Below the pieces are notes generated by a model. The model had not been told where the DNA came from. It saw only the letters and a list, made by a program, of their open reading frames with translations, and did no database searches. A program made the translations under genes and the position numbers. Positions 1-4,999 of a DNA stretch of 5,010 bases are shown here, piece after piece. Origin of the DNA: Candidatus Thorarchaeota archaeon (GTDB lineage: Archaea > Asgardarchaeota > Thorarchaeia > Thorarchaeales > Thorarchaeaceae); contig JABCSP010000192.1 of assembly GCA_018238825.1 (NCBI GenBank), positions 1 through 5,010 of the forward strand, read 5' to 3'. Numbering within the stretch: position 1 is the stretch's first letter; every line of letters begins with the position of its first letter.

Positions 1-2
1 AA

Positions 3-2090
3 TATTACGAGAGCGCATCTGACATATTCTTTCTTGTTGTACGTGACATCACTACTAATATGACTGTTCTAAACGGTACCGCCGGGATGGTAAGTTATGG
101 ACAAGACTACAGGATGGTTCTTAGTTATACAAACGGTTCGGACTGGGGCCTGGAAGGGGCAGACATTTCTATTGAAAGTGTTGTTCCTGAAACTGGGTTG
201 TCCTGGGGCTCACCAATCCCTGACAATCCTGGTATTTACTCGATTCTTCTTACACCGCAAACATCCAATACATTCACAGTTCTTGTGAAAGCATCACTCC
301 TCAATCATCAAGTTCAGTTTGTACGATTTACAATTACAGCAACCGCGATTGCATCCAGTTTAACTGTTCTTAATACAAGCACAACTATTGCTTTCGATCA
401 AGAGTATACAGTCTATGTGCGCTATCAGAGTGAAGATTTAGTCGGCCTTGAGAATGCAAACATTTCCATCCAGAATCCCCCAACTACAATAGGCTTCACA
501 ACCATCGAAGATATTGGTGATGGATATTATCGTGTGACGTTAACACCTCTTGAGATTGGTACATTCGATATTGTCTTTCGAGCTGAACTTACAGGGTATC
601 AAAGTGACTCAGCTGGATTTATTCTTGGAGCTTCAAGAATACAGACCGAACTAAAATTAGCTGGAGGTCTTTCATCAGAATCAATAAGTTATCTGCAAAC
701 TAGCGAGCTAGTTATCACTTACGAACGCACAGATTTCAATTTGAATATAACTGGCGCAGAGATTTCAATTCAAATGATTCCATCAATAGGTTTGAATTGG
801 TCATACTATGAAGATTCAGGAATTTATTACATTCAATTGGAACCAAGTACAGTTGGCCGTTGGACAATTACAATCAGTGCATCAAAAACCGGGTACTCGG
901 TGGGTTCCGTCCAATTTATCCTTGATGTCGAACCAGTTCGAGTCGAGGCTGAACTTCTTACAGTGCCTTCAAGTGTTGAGGGTGTTGAATTCCTCATAGA
1001 AATTTCATTGACGGTAGAGGGAACCAATACGCCTGTGGAAGGAGCTCTGGTTGAGTTCAGAATGACTGTTATTGGAGATCCAGTTGGTATTTACGAAACC
1101 ATGGAAGAAACCGATATTCCTGGTGTTTACAGGATCACGTACACATTTCCTCTCTATCAATCAACAAGTGAATACGAACTTGAGATTCGTGTTTCCAAAG
1201 ATAACTTTGAATTAACAGGGGGAACTTTCACCTCCCTATTCTCAAAGTCTGACGATGTAATGCTACGAGTGATTCCTATTGCAACTGGTTCCGGTTTGTT
1301 AATCATATTGATTGTTGGTTCAGTGATTGGTTATAGAGTTAATAACACCAGAAAGAAACGACGGAACCTTGAAGCTCATCAGGTCAAGAAGCGATTTGAC
1401 GATGTGGCAAACATCCTTGGTATAATTGTTCTACATAAGACGAGTGGTTTGCCAGTATATTCCAAGATTCTTAAGGGTGGTTTTGAAGAGGCAATGGTTT
1501 CAGCCTTTATCACTGCAATCACTCACTTCAGGTCTGAATTTGAAATGGATGAGAAGCAATGGGAATTCAATGTGATTCCCATTTCCGATATCATCAGTGC
1601 AGTTCCGACAAGGAGCTTGATTGTTGCATTCATCACAGTACGTTCTCCGTCTAAGTTCCAAGAGGTTGGTATGGAGGCATTTGGTAGAGCTGCGGGTGCA
1701 ATGTTTGATGAGATACTAGCTGACCAAAAATCCAGTGTTGAGGACTTGAAACAGACTAAGATTTTGGACACGCTGTTCTATGACCTCCTTGATGGATTCC
1801 TCATTGAGCGATTCCGTACAACCAAGGATGTTTCCTTCCCGAAGTCAATGAAATGTCTTGAAGAAGCTGCACAGCAACTTGAGAATGGTGAAGGTTTCAA
1901 ATTAGAAGATCTGGCGAAAGGAATGGCAACCTGTGGTATTGAGGAGTCACATGCATACAAGATTGTGATGGATGCAATTGATGATGACCTGATTGAATTT
2001 GTAAATGGAGCGGAATCAGATATTGGTTCTACACCATCTGCCCGTCCTGATACTATTGAGTCAGATGATGGCGACGAATTCACTACCTAG
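3..2090 (+). CDS. Cell-surface protein with Ig-like repeats, one membrane helix and a longin/roadblock-like cytoplasmic domain (5' end missing)
   Basis: The reading frame is open from base 3 with no stop, and the residues before the ATG at 60 continue the repeat pattern, so the real start lies left of the window. Numbering from that internal Met, four repeats of about 95-100 residues cover about 1-100, 101-197, 198-299 and 300-398. Each has a GLE/GAE-I-S-I type strand and a G-I/Y-Y-x-(I/V)-x-L-x-P strand, typical of Ig-like beta sandwiches. Sequons N5, N25, N105, N134 and N246 fit an extracellular, glycosylated part. A hydrophobic segment at about 403-425 is followed by the basic stop-transfer patch RKKRR, giving an N-out, C-in topology. 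Residues about 447-555 alternate as two strands, a helix, three strands and a helix, the order of longin/roadblock folds. Residues 560-650 are mostly helical and the tail is acidic. A role as adhesin, receptor or scaffold is inference. The longin/roadblock assignment rests on predicted secondary structure, not clear homology. Confidence 0.8.
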   Translation, partial: YYESASDIFFLVVRDITTNMTVLNGTAGMVSYGQDYRMVLSYTNGSDWGLEGADISIESVVPETGLSWGSPIPDNPGIYSILLTPQTSNTFTVLVKASLLNHQVQFVRFTITATAIASSLTVLNTSTTIAFDQEYTVYVRYQSEDLVGLENANISIQNPPTTIGFTTIEDIGDGYYRVTLTPLEIGTFDIVFRAELTGYQSDSAGFILGASRIQTELKLAGGLSSESISYLQTSELVITYERTDFNLNITGAEISIQMIPSIGLNWSYYEDSGIYYIQLEPSTVGRWTITISASKTGYSVGSVQFILDVEPVRVEAELLTVPSSVEGVEFLIEISLTVEGTNTPVEGALVEFRMTVIGDPVGIYETMEETDIPGVYRITYTFPLYQSTSEYELEIRVSKDNFELTGGTFTSLFSKSDDVMLRVIPIATGSGLLIILIVGSVIGYRVNNTRKKRRNLEAHQVKKRFDDVANILGIIVLHKTSGLPVYSKILKGGFEEAMVSAFITAITHFRSEFEMDEKQWEFNVIPISDIISAVPTRSLIVAFITVRSPSKFQEVGMEAFGRAAGAMFDEILADQKSSVEDLKQTKILDTLFYDLLDGFLIERFRTTKDVSFPKSMKCLEEAAQQLENGEGFKLEDLAKGMATCGIEESHAYKIVMDAIDDDLIEFVNGAESDIGSTPSARPDTIESDDGDEFTT
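1266..1334 (+). other. Membrane segment and stop-transfer patch of the surface protein
   Basis: These bases encode about 23 mainly hydrophobic residues (403-425 from the Met at 60), centred on the run SGLLIILIVGSVIGY. A cluster of Lys/Arg (residues 431-435) follows directly. It is the only strongly hydrophobic stretch in the visible protein. It separates the repeat-rich, sequon-bearing part from the sequon-poor cytoplasmic part. Confidence 0.85.
1398..1724 (+). other. Longin/roadblock-like cytoplasmic domain
   Basis: Residues about 447-555 from the Met at 60. Two short strands (around ILGIIVLHK and LPVYSKIL) flank a turn. An amphipathic helix follows (about 474-495), then three strands (about 501-527) and a helix (about 531-553). 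A beta-beta-alpha-beta-beta-beta-alpha order is shared by longin and roadblock domains, which are abundant in Asgard archaea and often bind small GTPases. The assignment is by pattern only; a profilin-like or other alpha/beta sensor fold is an alternative. Confidence 0.5.
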
Positions 2091-2157
2091 TTAGATACTC
2101 ATCAGAGCTGTATTGATAACTGACGTCACTCTTATGTTGGGTTAGGAGACCATTACC

Positions 2158-2841
2158 ATGGGACTATTTAGTGACAAAAGAGCTGTGGTTGCATTCATTA
2201 TAGCAATACCCTTGGCAATCATAGCATATGTGTTTGTGAAACCTATTGACTACAATCTTTCCTTGATTGTATTTGGAGCAGCTCTAGTCTTGTTTCTTTT
2301 TGGTTGTCTACTTGATACAGCTGACGAGTTTGAGAAACCAGAAAAACCAATAACTAGACCAAAGGAAGAGAAGAAACCTAAACCTGCTGAACCTGAGGAA
2401 GAACATGCGGAGTTACATGTACCTGCAGTTGAGAAACCTGCGGCACCTCTAACTGACCTTCCAATTGAATCAATAGAAGGAATTGGGCCAGTTTATGGAG
2501 AGAAACTTCGTGAAGCCGGCATTCCCACTGTTGCAGAAATGCTTGCAGCTGATCCTGAAAATGTTGCGAACATTTGCGATGTCAATGTTGAACAGGCAGA
2601 ACGATGGATTGCCATGAGCCGATTCTCTTGGCTCGACACAGTTTCTGAAGAAGATGCTGAGGCCATTGTCTTTGCAACAGGGATGGAAGACCTCAAATCA
2701 CTAAGTGAGGCCAGTGCTGAAGGGCTCTATCAGAAGATCACTGGTGCTCTTGCTGAAGGCGATGTCCGAGTTCCAGCTGGATACAAGTTCAGTGTTGAGC
2801 AAATCCAGAAATGGATTGATGAAGCAAAGTCATTAGTTTAG
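2158..2841 (+). CDS. Membrane-anchored helix-hairpin-helix (DUF4332-like) protein
   Basis: A 227-residue protein. Two hydrophobic segments, about 8-27 and 32-52, form a short membrane hairpin. A linker rich in Pro, Glu and Lys follows (about 57-98) and then a soluble C-terminal part. Residues 103-157 carry the helix-hairpin-helix pattern IEGIGPVYGEKLREAGI followed by a helix-rich stretch. Residues 160-227 look like a second, degenerate copy ending in KWIDEAKSL, a form seen in DUF4332 proteins. Helix-hairpin-helix modules usually bind DNA non-specifically, and some bind protein. A role tethering DNA or a protein to the membrane is inference. The start is supported by AGGAG at 2144-2148, nine bases before ATG. 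The gene lies 67 bases after the surface-protein gene on the same strand and may be co-transcribed with it. A hairpin with a T-rich tail follows the stop codon. Confidence 0.8.
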   Translation: MGLFSDKRAVVAFIIAIPLAIIAYVFVKPIDYNLSLIVFGAALVLFLFGCLLDTADEFEKPEKPITRPKEEKKPKPAEPEEEHAELHVPAVEKPAAPLTDLPIESIEGIGPVYGEKLREAGIPTVAEMLAADPENVANICDVNVEQAERWIAMSRFSWLDTVSEEDAEAIVFATGMEDLKSLSEASAEGLYQKITGALAEGDVRVPAGYKFSVEQIQKWIDEAKSLV

Positions 2842-2856
2842 TGCCAGTTAGAGAAT

Positions 2857-2909
2857 TCATAGAGCGTGCAATCACACTCTATGATCTCTTTTCATTTTGA
2901 TTTATACTC
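2857..2909 (+). terminator. Hairpin plus T-rich tail between convergent genes
   Basis: TCATAGAG (2857-2864) pairs with CTCTATGA (2877-2884), and GTG (2866-2868) pairs with CAC (2873-2875). This leaves one C-A mismatch and a CAAT loop. A T-rich run follows at 2885-2909 (TCTCTTTTCATTTTGATTT and on). It starts 15 bases after the stop of the helix-hairpin-helix gene and suits termination of rightward transcription. The hairpin is symmetric and could also stall leftward transcription of the serpin-like gene, but that side lacks a T tract. Confidence 0.65.
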
Positions 2910-2913
2910 TTGA

Positions 2914-3816
2914 TTACATATCGAGACCTTCAGGGTCTTTCCAGACATCCTTGTTCAGGTATGCTATGAACAGTGGTTTCGATAGTCCCGGTCGTGTAAT
3001 CCACATCAGAAACGGTTTATTGATCACATATGGTTCCTTCTTCTTCAGTGGAGCTCCCGCTAATATTCCCAATGCAACTGCACTCTTCACTCTGAATCCA
3101 ATCTCGTTCATTTTTAGCTTTGTCTGTTGCAAGGCTTGCGAGATGACATAGAATGGAATATCTCCATTAGGTGTATCAAATTGAAGTCCGAGAATCCATT
3201 CCAGTATTGTTTCTTCATCAAGGTCAATCTTTGGGAAGACGAACCCGTCGTACTCAAAGGGTACAGTCATCTTCTCTTTGTGAATCTTTTCAACAAAGTC
3301 CAGTAATGCTAGACCTGTGGGAACTTCATCTATCATCATAAGATGAACATGGTCACTATCCTTTGTTTCAATATCAATAATGAAGTTTGGATTGTCTTTC
3401 ACACGATAAAATTTTGAACCGTAGGTAATCATTTTCACTCCTGGAAAATACTCATCATCTTCAGTTTTCACAGACCACTTCTTACCCTTCATTGCCCATT
3501 TTCCTAATAGGTCTAGAACACTTGCTACACCAAATCCTCCTGGTCCAAAGGGTTCAAGCCTTATCTGAAATCCCCGTTCCTCCAGCCACTTGTTGATCTG
3601 CTCATTGTCTATGTCTGCTATACTCTCAATTTCTTTAATTCGCGGAACATCACCTTTACAATATGCATGGATCTCATCAAGGAATTTCTTCTGAATGGCA
3701 TTGGTAGTCGTCATACCCTCCACTTTCTTGAGAAACAACTCTGCTTCTCGTACAGCAGATGATATTGGGTAAACCACTAGGGTTTGCGTTTCAGTTGTCA
3801 TCTTATCGGGTTGCAT
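2914..3816 (-). CDS. Compact serpin-like protein
   Basis: A 300-residue protein. Residues 263-273 (YVINKPFLMWI) fit every position of the serpin signature (PROSITE PS00284, pattern from memory), and SKPLFIAYLNKD after it matches the serpin C-terminal strands (compare S-PLFMGKV-NP). Upstream, FVFPKIDLDEETILEWILGLQ resembles the serpin lPkF...L...L..Lgi stretch. ISQALQQTKLKMNEIG resembles the strand entering the reactive loop, and HVHLMMIDEVPTG resembles the serpin S-M-x-x-x-LPDE region. INKWLEE (74-80) resembles helix F. VVYPISSAVREAELFLKK (14-31) resembles the helix B segment N-V-F-F-S-P-x-S-I. Serpins usually have about 370-400 residues; helix A and most of helices C-E seem to be missing. 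The hinge reads G-F-R-V-K-S-A, not G-T-x-A-A-A-A, so inhibition by loop insertion is doubtful. No signal peptide is seen, so it is probably cytoplasmic. GAGG (3824-3827), seven bases before the ATG, favours Met1 over Met6. Confidence 0.65.
   Translation of the reverse strand: MQPDKMTTETQTLVVYPISSAVREAELFLKKVEGMTTTNAIQKKFLDEIHAYCKGDVPRIKEIESIADIDNEQINKWLEERGFQIRLEPFGPGGFGVASVLDLLGKWAMKGKKWSVKTEDDEYFPGVKMITYGSKFYRVKDNPNFIIDIETKDSDHVHLMMIDEVPTGLALLDFVEKIHKEKMTVPFEYDGFVFPKIDLDEETILEWILGLQFDTPNGDIPFYVISQALQQTKLKMNEIGFRVKSAVALGILAGAPLKKKEPYVINKPFLMWITRPGLSKPLFIAYLNKDVWKDPEGLDM
3031..3105 (-). other. Predicted reactive-centre-loop region of the serpin-like protein
   Basis: Residues 238-262, from the hinge Glu (E238, P17 by serpin numbering) and Gly (G240, P15) to the start of the serpin signature. 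By simple counting P1 would fall near G254 in the segment LAGAPLKKK. The loop is about three residues longer than in alpha-1-antitrypsin, so this register is uncertain. P14 is Phe and P11 is Lys, where inhibitory serpins have Thr/Ser and small residues. Confidence 0.45.
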
Positions 3817-3850
3817 CCTTAATCCTCTCGCGCGATGTCCGTGTGAGAAC

Positions 3851-3857
3851 TAAAATA
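3851..3857 (-). promoter_or_regulatory. TATA-like box for the serpin-like gene
   Basis: Read on the minus strand this is TATTTTA, preceded by AACAAC, which could serve as a purine-rich BRE. It lies 35-41 bases upstream of the ATG. An archaeal start site about 27 bases downstream would fall near 3827, leaving a leader of roughly 11 bases with room for the GAGG ribosome site. The match to the archaeal TATA consensus is loose. Confidence 0.35.
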
Positions 3858-3858
3858 G

Positions 3859-3882
3859 TTGTTGGGTTTTAGGTTCCCACAA
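3859..3882. promoter_or_regulatory. Imperfect inverted repeat in the divergent promoter region
   Basis: TTGT-T-GGG (3859-3866) can pair with CCCACAA (3876-3882) as seven base pairs with one bulged T and a nine-base loop. It sits next to the possible TATA box of the serpin-like gene, where an operator would be expected. The symmetry is modest and could be chance. Confidence 0.25.
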
Positions 3883-3950
3883 ATATTACTTACTCCAATC
3901 AGGATTTCTTGCAGATTCATAGTATACCAGTAAATTCTAGATTTCCAACA

Positions 3951-3960
3951 AAACTATAGG
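3951..3960 (+). promoter_or_regulatory. TATA-like box for the DUF3795 gene
   Basis: AAACTATAGG, preceded by an AAC-rich stretch, is centred about 27 bases before the ATG at 3984. No Shine-Dalgarno motif precedes that ATG. This spacing is what a leaderless archaeal transcript would show. The box is a weak match to the consensus. Confidence 0.35.
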
Positions 3961-3983
3961 AATACGTTCCACACATAGCAGTA

Positions 3984-4385
3984 ATGAAATCCGAGCTTAT
4001 TGCCCCTTGTGGAAATAACTGCGCTATCTGCGTCGCTTTTTTTGGCTATACTATGAGTGGAGTAAAGCGAAAACATACTTGTCCAAGCTGTAGATCAAGG
4101 ACCGGAACGTGTGCCTTTCTAAAACAACACTGCGAACTATTAACCAAAGGTGAAGTAGAATTCTGTTTTGAATGTCCAAACTATCCATGTGCACATCTTC
4201 AGAAACTTGAAGACCGCTACACGAAAAAATACAACGTAAGTGTAATTGAGAATCTGAATTTCATTCAGAACAATGGAATGGATAAATTCCTCAATAGTCA
4301 GAAAGAGAAATACCGATGTCCGAAATGCGGCGGGATAATGTGCGTTCATACAAATATGTGCTACAGTTGTTCTCCACCTGAATGA
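3984..4385 (+). CDS. DUF3795-type cysteine-rich, putative metal-binding protein
   Basis: A 133-residue protein with 15 cysteines. The N-terminal motif IAPCGNNCAIC (C9, C13, C16), then CPSC (C33, C36), C43, C50 and FCFECPNYPC (C61, C64, C69) follow the DUF3795 pattern (aPCGl-C..C ... C.gC ... C ... fCfeC..yPC). A separate C-terminal group, CPKCGG, C120 and CYSC (C112, C115, C120, C126, C129), looks like a zinc ribbon. The family is small, common in anaerobic bacteria and archaea, and of unknown function; the cysteines probably bind zinc or an iron-sulfur cluster. No Shine-Dalgarno motif precedes the ATG, which fits leaderless translation. The gene is divergent from the serpin-like gene, and an inverted repeat spans its stop codon. 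Confidence 0.85.
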   Translation: MKSELIAPCGNNCAICVAFFGYTMSGVKRKHTCPSCRSRTGTCAFLKQHCELLTKGEVEFCFECPNYPCAHLQKLEDRYTKKYNVSVIENLNFIQNNGMDKFLNSQKEKYRCPKCGGIMCVHTNMCYSCSPPE

Positions 4386-4425
4386 AATGAATGAATTTCA
4401 TGACCCCCTCTCCCCTCTCCTTCTT
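4382..4425 (+). terminator. Possible 3' end: hairpin over the stop codon followed by a pyrimidine tract
   Basis: ATGAAAT (4382-4388) pairs perfectly with ATTTCAT (4395-4401) around a six-base loop; the stop codon is inside the left arm. It is followed by 22 uninterrupted pyrimidines (4404-4425), mostly C rather than the T-rich sequence typical of archaeal terminators. A terminator role is therefore only possible. Confidence 0.35.
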
Positions 4426-4628
4426 GTGGAACATGAATTATAGGGTGCAACACCCAGCCCGTTCCCACCCTTAGCGCAGCCTCTGTATGTATATTGTCAG
4501 CATAATCTTCTCGTATTACGTGGGTGTTACGTCTGTATTGGGTAGACAACACTTACCTTCTTAAGATTTCCAGTGGTAGTAAGGGTGAGTTGTATCACAC
4601 AACTTGAATACGAACGGAGAACGCGAAA
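4426..4628. other. Hairpin-rich stretch without a supported gene
   Basis: No convincing gene is seen. It holds three hairpins. The first is GGGTG/CACCC (4443-4447 with 4451-4455, three-base loop). The second, 4524-4552, pairs GTGTT with AACAC and GTCT with AGAC, with a bulged AC and a nine-base loop. The third, 4587-4605, pairs GAGTTGT with ACAACTT, with one G-T pair and a five-base loop. A TATA-like run TATGTATATT lies at 4486-4495. A transcript starting about 27 bases beyond it would carry the last two hairpins as a leader of roughly 110 bases ahead of the ORF at 4629. Confidence 0.4.
4616..4619 (+). promoter_or_regulatory. Ribosome binding site of the 46-codon ORF
   Basis: GGAG lies nine bases before the ATG at 4629, the same motif and spacing as for the helix-hairpin-helix gene at 2158. 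It is the main reason to take this short ORF seriously. Confidence 0.45.
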
Positions 4629-4769
4629 ATGACCGAAAATACACGACCATCATCAACCCTCCAGAAGAACGCTGAAGTCTTGCACACCTTGTACGGCCTT
4701 CTCGATAGTGACCGTGAACCCACAGACCAGGACGCTATGAGTCTTCGATACTTGTACGCGTGTTCCTGA
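4629..4769 (+). CDS. Small hypothetical protein, 46 residues
   Basis: The ORF runs from ATG to TGA and starts MTENTRPSSTLQKNAEV. It is polar, with a predicted central helix (about 10-26), an acidic middle (DSDREPTDQD, 26-35) and the end SLRYLYACS. There is no signal peptide, membrane segment or recognisable domain. Support comes from GGAG nine bases upstream and from a plausible soluble composition. The ORF is short enough to arise by chance. The family is not recognised. Confidence 0.4.
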   Translation: MTENTRPSSTLQKNAEVLHTLYGLLDSDREPTDQDAMSLRYLYACS

Positions 4770-4781
4770 TTACATTACGAT

Positions 4782-4798
4782 CCTCATTTCCAATGAGG
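4782..4798. other. Perfect 7-bp hairpin
   Basis: CCTCATT (4782-4788) pairs with AATGAGG (4792-4798) around the loop TCC. It begins 13 bases after the stop of the 46-codon ORF. No T tract follows, so a terminator role is weak. Confidence 0.5.
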
Positions 4799-4807
4799 TC
4801 AATTCGC

Positions 4808-4838
4808 TGTCTCCGTGCACCTCCCGGTATCAGAGACA
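4808..4838. other. 6-bp inverted repeat with a 19-base loop
   Basis: TGTCTC (4808-4813) is complementary to GAGACA (4833-4838), and the loop contains the palindrome GTGCAC. It is weak alone but lies exactly between two stronger hairpins, so the three could form one structured RNA of about 85 bases. Confidence 0.35.
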
Positions 4839-4840
4839 CA

Positions 4841-4865
4841 GTGGGGGAGAATTATTTTCCCCCAC
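4841..4865. other. Strong 11-bp hairpin
   Basis: GTGGGGGAGAA (4841-4851) pairs with TTTTCCCCCAC (4855-4865) around the loop TTA, with one G-T wobble. It is among the most stable-looking structures in the window. It sits 26 bases before the ATG of the 35-codon ORF and could be a leader element, an RNA domain or a processing signal. The inner bases AATTATTTT could instead act as a TATA-like element. Confidence 0.6.
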
Positions 4866-4891
4866 ACCTTCTCCATCTTGAGCTGTGAAAT

Positions 4892-4999
4892 ATGACCGTG
4901 CGAAAAACTAAACTCGGAAGGTCCAAGGGCACCAGGACCTTGCTGCGTAAACACCGTCTGAAACATCTTGTCAAACCGGTAGTAGCAAAAGCAATCTGA
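4892..4999 (+). CDS. Small, very basic hypothetical peptide, 35 residues
   Basis: The ORF runs from ATG to TGA, and an in-frame TGA at 4886-4888 excludes an earlier start. It begins MTVRKTKLGRSKGTR and contains seven Lys, five Arg and two His but no Asp or Glu, as in peptides that bind RNA, DNA or ribosomes. Residues about 15-27 could form a basic helix. The ribosome site is poor (GAG at 4880-4882, nine bases before ATG). T-rich sequence follows the stop to the window edge. An internal 7-bp hairpin raises the alternative that the locus is an RNA and the ORF is accidental. It is not recognised as a known ribosomal protein. Confidence 0.4.
   Translation: MTVRKTKLGRSKGTRTLLRKHRLKHLVKPVVAKAI
4918..4941. 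other. Perfect 7-bp hairpin inside the 35-codon ORF
   Basis: AAGGTCC (4918-4924) pairs with GGACCTT (4935-4941) around a ten-base loop that can itself form a GG/CC mini-stem. It lies in codons 9-17 of the basic ORF. It could be an RNA element or a by-product of the coding sequence. Confidence 0.45.

Noticed and set aside
60..62. ATG at 60 as the true start of the surface-protein gene
   Set aside because: The frame is open to the window edge and the upstream residues continue the repeat pattern; no Shine-Dalgarno motif or signal peptide is seen here.
2897..3151. 84-codon plus-strand ORF opposite the serpin-like gene
   Set aside because: It lies antisense to the region carrying the serpin signature, has no ribosome site, and starts in the terminator region.
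4470..4490. TTAGCGCAG resembling a tRNA D-arm
   Set aside because: No T-arm (GGTTC-like) or acceptor pairing is found at tRNA distance.
4361..4552. 63-codon minus-strand ORF over the end of the DUF3795 gene
   Set aside because: It overlaps the coding end of a well-supported gene on the opposite strand, crosses the pyrimidine tract, and has a low-complexity Gly/Glu/His composition with no recognisable domain.
4487..4564. 25-codon hydrophobic ORF (MYIVSIIFSYYVG start)
   Set aside because: No ribosome site is present, and it overlaps a TATA-like run and a hairpin; chance is the simpler explanation.
4688..4758. Direct repeat CTTGTACG (4688-4695 and 4751-4758) in the 46-codon ORF
   Set aside because: Only eight bases, with no further similarity around the two copies; likely chance.
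4766..4999. Box C/D small RNA, suggested by several CTGA motifs
   Set aside because: No RTGATGA C box is present at a suitable distance from the CTGA motifs.
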